A stretch of DNA of 64,000 nucleotides. It comes from Nitrospirales bacterium. GTDB lineage: Bacteria; Nitrospirota; Nitrospiria; Nitrospirales; UBA8639. The notes under the pieces are model-generated. The model was not told the origin of the DNA, made no database searches, and saw only the letters and a list, made by a program, of their open reading frames with translations. Positions 62,142-64,000 of the stretch are shown here, in pieces. How positions within the stretch are numbered: position 1 is the stretch's first letter; the number at the start of each line of letters is the position of its first letter. Position numbers and translations under genes: made by a program. The stretch lies in the NCBI GenBank assembly GCA_022828225.1, contig JAJEJG010000004.1, positions 1-64,000 on the forward strand. The letters are read 5' to 3'.

Positions 62142-63572
62142 TCAAGCTTTTCTTCCGGCTGTGCGAATCCGGACAACGGCAACGTGACTGGTCTCCTCGG
62201 TCACTCGAAACCGATGATCGGAACGATACCCCCCGACGCACAGGATCCCTTCAGGCGCCACCACGAGAGGCACGGTGCTTCGTTCGGCTTGATGAACTTT
62301 TGCATCAGAGAAAAAATCCTGAAGCTTCTTTCGTCGTCCGCCCATTCCATAAGGAAAAAAATAGTCTCCGAGCTTCCAGGATCTAACAACCAATTCGTGA
62401 CTGAATCGATCCGCATCCAGGTAGGCCACGGTATCATTCCGCCGGGACGGGATCGTCGTCGTCGCCATGATTTTTCCTTCGATCATCTGACCCGTGACCG
62501 GCCAATGGATCGACCCAGGGAAAGGCCAGACACAAGACCATCCGTGTTGCAAGCGACTGTTCCGGCCCGTTTTCACGAATGTCACCCGGTCGTATTCCCT
62601 GACGGCCTCCAAACCGGCAAAACAACCGGATGAACCCGACGTGCCGTGAACGACGTGCTGCAACAGCGTCTCCACGGTCTCGAACCCGAGCGGACCCGGC
62701 TTGCCCCACAAGGTTCCCACCATTAAAAGGATCATTCTCCGTTGAATGGAGACGGGAAAGGTCAAAAGACGCGAACGGCTCCATACGACGCAAGCCTTCG
62801 TGCGGCTGACCTCTACCGATGCCAGCGCGGCCTTCGCCGCCTCATCCAGGTACTCATGTTCCTCTCGCAGTATCACAGCCTGCCGGGATAGGACGCTCAC
62901 CACGTTGGGATTGAACGTTTTCAGCAGAGGGATCAATTCGCGGCGAAGGCGGTTCCTGGTGTATTTCGGGCTGTCATTAGTCGAATCGACGCGGAACTCA
63001 CAGCGTTTTTCATCAAGGTACTGCAAAATTTCAGATCGACTCACCTGCAAAAACGGCCGGATGACGCACGGTTCACGCTGAGCCGGCATCCCCGATAGCC
63101 CGGCAAGCCCGGCCCCGCGCAGCATGGACAGCAGGACGGTTTCCGCCTGGTCGTCCCGAGTATGCCCGACCGCGACTTTGGTACCACCCCATTCCCGTGC
63201 GACGGCCTGCAACCATGCGTATCTCCTTTCTCGCGCAACGGCCTGGACCGACTCCCCTTTTCGTTTCCGGAGAGACGTTTTCAGATCAAGCCGTTTCAAG
63301 AAGAACGGCAGACCCAACTGCCCGGCGAGTTGCTCGACAAACGTCGCGTCCTCCAGGGACTCCTCTTCCCTCAACCCGTGCTCAACGTGAGCCACGGCCA
63401 ACGTCAGATCCATGTGTTTCCGCCAGGCAGACATCATCTGCAACAGGGCAACGGAATCCGGCCCGCCGGACACGGCCACCACGACCCGGTCACCCGGAAA
63501 CAAAAGACCGAGTTGCCTGACGTGTTTCAAGAGTTTGTGTTCAAAAGCTGTCAGGGCGCGCATCATCGCCAC
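62142..63572 (-). CDS. tilS: tRNA(Ile)-lysidine synthase
   Basis: 476 aa. Modifies C34 of the minor tRNA-Ile to lysidine with ATP and lysine. PP-loop AVSGGPDSVALL, VAHVEHGLREEES, VAVGHTRDDQAETVLL and IRPFLQVSR are intact; the C-terminal TilS domain includes SWKLGDYFFPYGMGGRRKKLQDFFSDAKV. Starts at GTG 63572 or ATG 63566. It is 155 bases before ftsH. Confidence 0.95.
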   Translation of the reverse strand: MAMMRALTAFEHKLLKHVRQLGLLFPGDRVVVAVSGGPDSVALLQMMSAWRKHMDLTLAVAHVEHGLREEESLEDATFVEQLAGQLGLPFFLKRLDLKTSLRKRKGESVQAVARERRYAWLQAVAREWGGTKVAVGHTRDDQAETVLLSMLRGAGLAGLSGMPAQREPCVIRPFLQVSRSEILQYLDEKRCEFRVDSTNDSPKYTRNRLRRELIPLLKTFNPNVVSVLSRQAVILREEHEYLDEAAKAALASVEVSRTKACVVWSRSRLLTFPVSIQRRMILLMVGTLWGKPGPLGFETVETLLQHVVHGTSGSSGCFAGLEAVREYDRVTFVKTGRNSRLQHGWSCVWPFPGSIHWPVTGQMIEGKIMATTTIPSRRNDTVAYLDADRFSHELVVRSWKLGDYFFPYGMGGRRKKLQDFFSDAKVHQAERSTVPLVVAPEGILCVGGYRSDHRFRVTEETSHVAVVRIRTAGRKA

Positions 63573-63598
63573 CGATGGAGATTGCCGTACGGCTCGAC

Positions 63599-64000
63599 TT
63601 ATGAGGCAAACACGCGTCGAGTCTGCCGGACGTCCCGGGCGATACGTTCGGCAAGCTGTCCGGAATCGTCAAACCGTTCATCGCCTCGAATGTATTGTAA
63701 GAATTGAACTTCAATAGGTTGCCCATACAGGTCGCAATCGCCATCCAGGACGTGTACTTCCAGCAACCGTTCCCCATCTCCGAACGTGGGGCGTGTCCCG
63801 ATATAACTCACTGCGGGAAGGACCGCCTCCTGCCACACCATCTTCGTCGCATACACCCCATCGGGCGGAAGAACCCGGTCTTTGGCCGGCCGAAGATTCG
63901 CCGTGCGATAGCCCAACCCCTGCCCGCGACGTTCGCCTTCAATTACCGTGCCTTTCAATGAATACGGACGTCCCAGACATTGCATCGCTTGTTCCATCTT
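63599..64000 (-). CDS. ribF: RibF C-terminal part: riboflavin kinase domain (cut by the window edge)
   Basis: The last ~133 residues of the bifunctional riboflavin kinase/FMN adenylyltransferase. The kinase core is visible: LGRPYSLKGTVIEGERRGQ, LGYRTANLRP, PPDGVYAT, PAVSYIGTRPTFGDGERLLEVH and YGQPIEVQFLQYIRGDERF in pieces. The frame runs off the end of the window, so the adenylyltransferase half lies beyond it. It ends 26 bases before tilS. Confidence 0.93.
   Translation of the reverse strand, partial: KMEQAMQCLGRPYSLKGTVIEGERRGQGLGYRTANLRPAKDRVLPPDGVYATKMVWQEAVLPAVSYIGTRPTFGDGERLLEVHVLDGDCDLYGQPIEVQFLQYIRGDERFDDSGQLAERIARDVRQTRRVFAS

Overview
The window is a gene-dense, high-GC bacterial chromosome segment, with no plasmid or phage backbone in view. 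Best guess is a Nitrospira-like member of the Nitrospirota. The order rplM-rpsI-argC-argJ-rlpA behind two DUF151 nuclease genes, the single-subunit class I fumarase, FloA and the RpoD type all fit, but no rRNA or marker tree is available, so the assignment is inference. No rRNA, tRNA or CRISPR array was seen.

Layout. 1-4257: tail of a transposase, a family 4 uracil-DNA glycosylase, and the tldD-tldE protease pair. 4495-6210: a DarT/DarG DNA ADP-ribosylation toxin-antitoxin pair. 6642-14733: uppS-cdsA-dxr-rseP, then nhaA and proS (isoprenoid, phospholipid and envelope-stress functions). 15096-15671: HigB/HigA. 15834-20935: two bifunctional nucleases, rplM, rpsI, argC, argJ, RlpA. 21151-25797 (minus): nicotinate phosphoribosyltransferase, a small membrane protein, floA, rpoD, a zinc ribbon. 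26374-33514: ychF, several unknown genes separated by a short terminal-inverted-repeat element, class I fumarase. 33781-37512: an RRM protein and a His/Met-rich outer-membrane and cupredoxin cluster that suggests copper handling. 37714-39174: a helically phased GCTATG array before a DUF1015 gene. 40018-45426: ICMT-like methyltransferase, TPR lipoprotein, a CxxC protein with an outer-membrane protein, and a GT-C/GT2/DUF547 operon. 45533-50755: two flavin disulfide oxidoreductases around a TVP38 membrane protein, a thioredoxin-like protein, bacterioferritin. 51032-54700: a fusion of a YyaL-type thioredoxin/glycosidase-fold protein with an aldo/keto reductase. 54902-64000 (minus): comEC, then folP-glmM, ftsH, tilS and the end of ribF.

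The most unusual layer lies between the genes. At least seven families of short dispersed repeats fill most intergenic spaces. One hairpin family shows compensatory changes in both stem arms. A ~142-bp element starts exactly at the stop codon of the gene before it in three of three copies. A ~24-bp micro-element sits inside other repeats at different positions. A 26-bp element lies just upstream of several start codons in the same orientation as the gene. Several repeats reach into genes and supply C-terminal codons or a ribosome-binding site. These look like small, mostly non-autonomous mobile or structured elements that shape gene ends and starts here.
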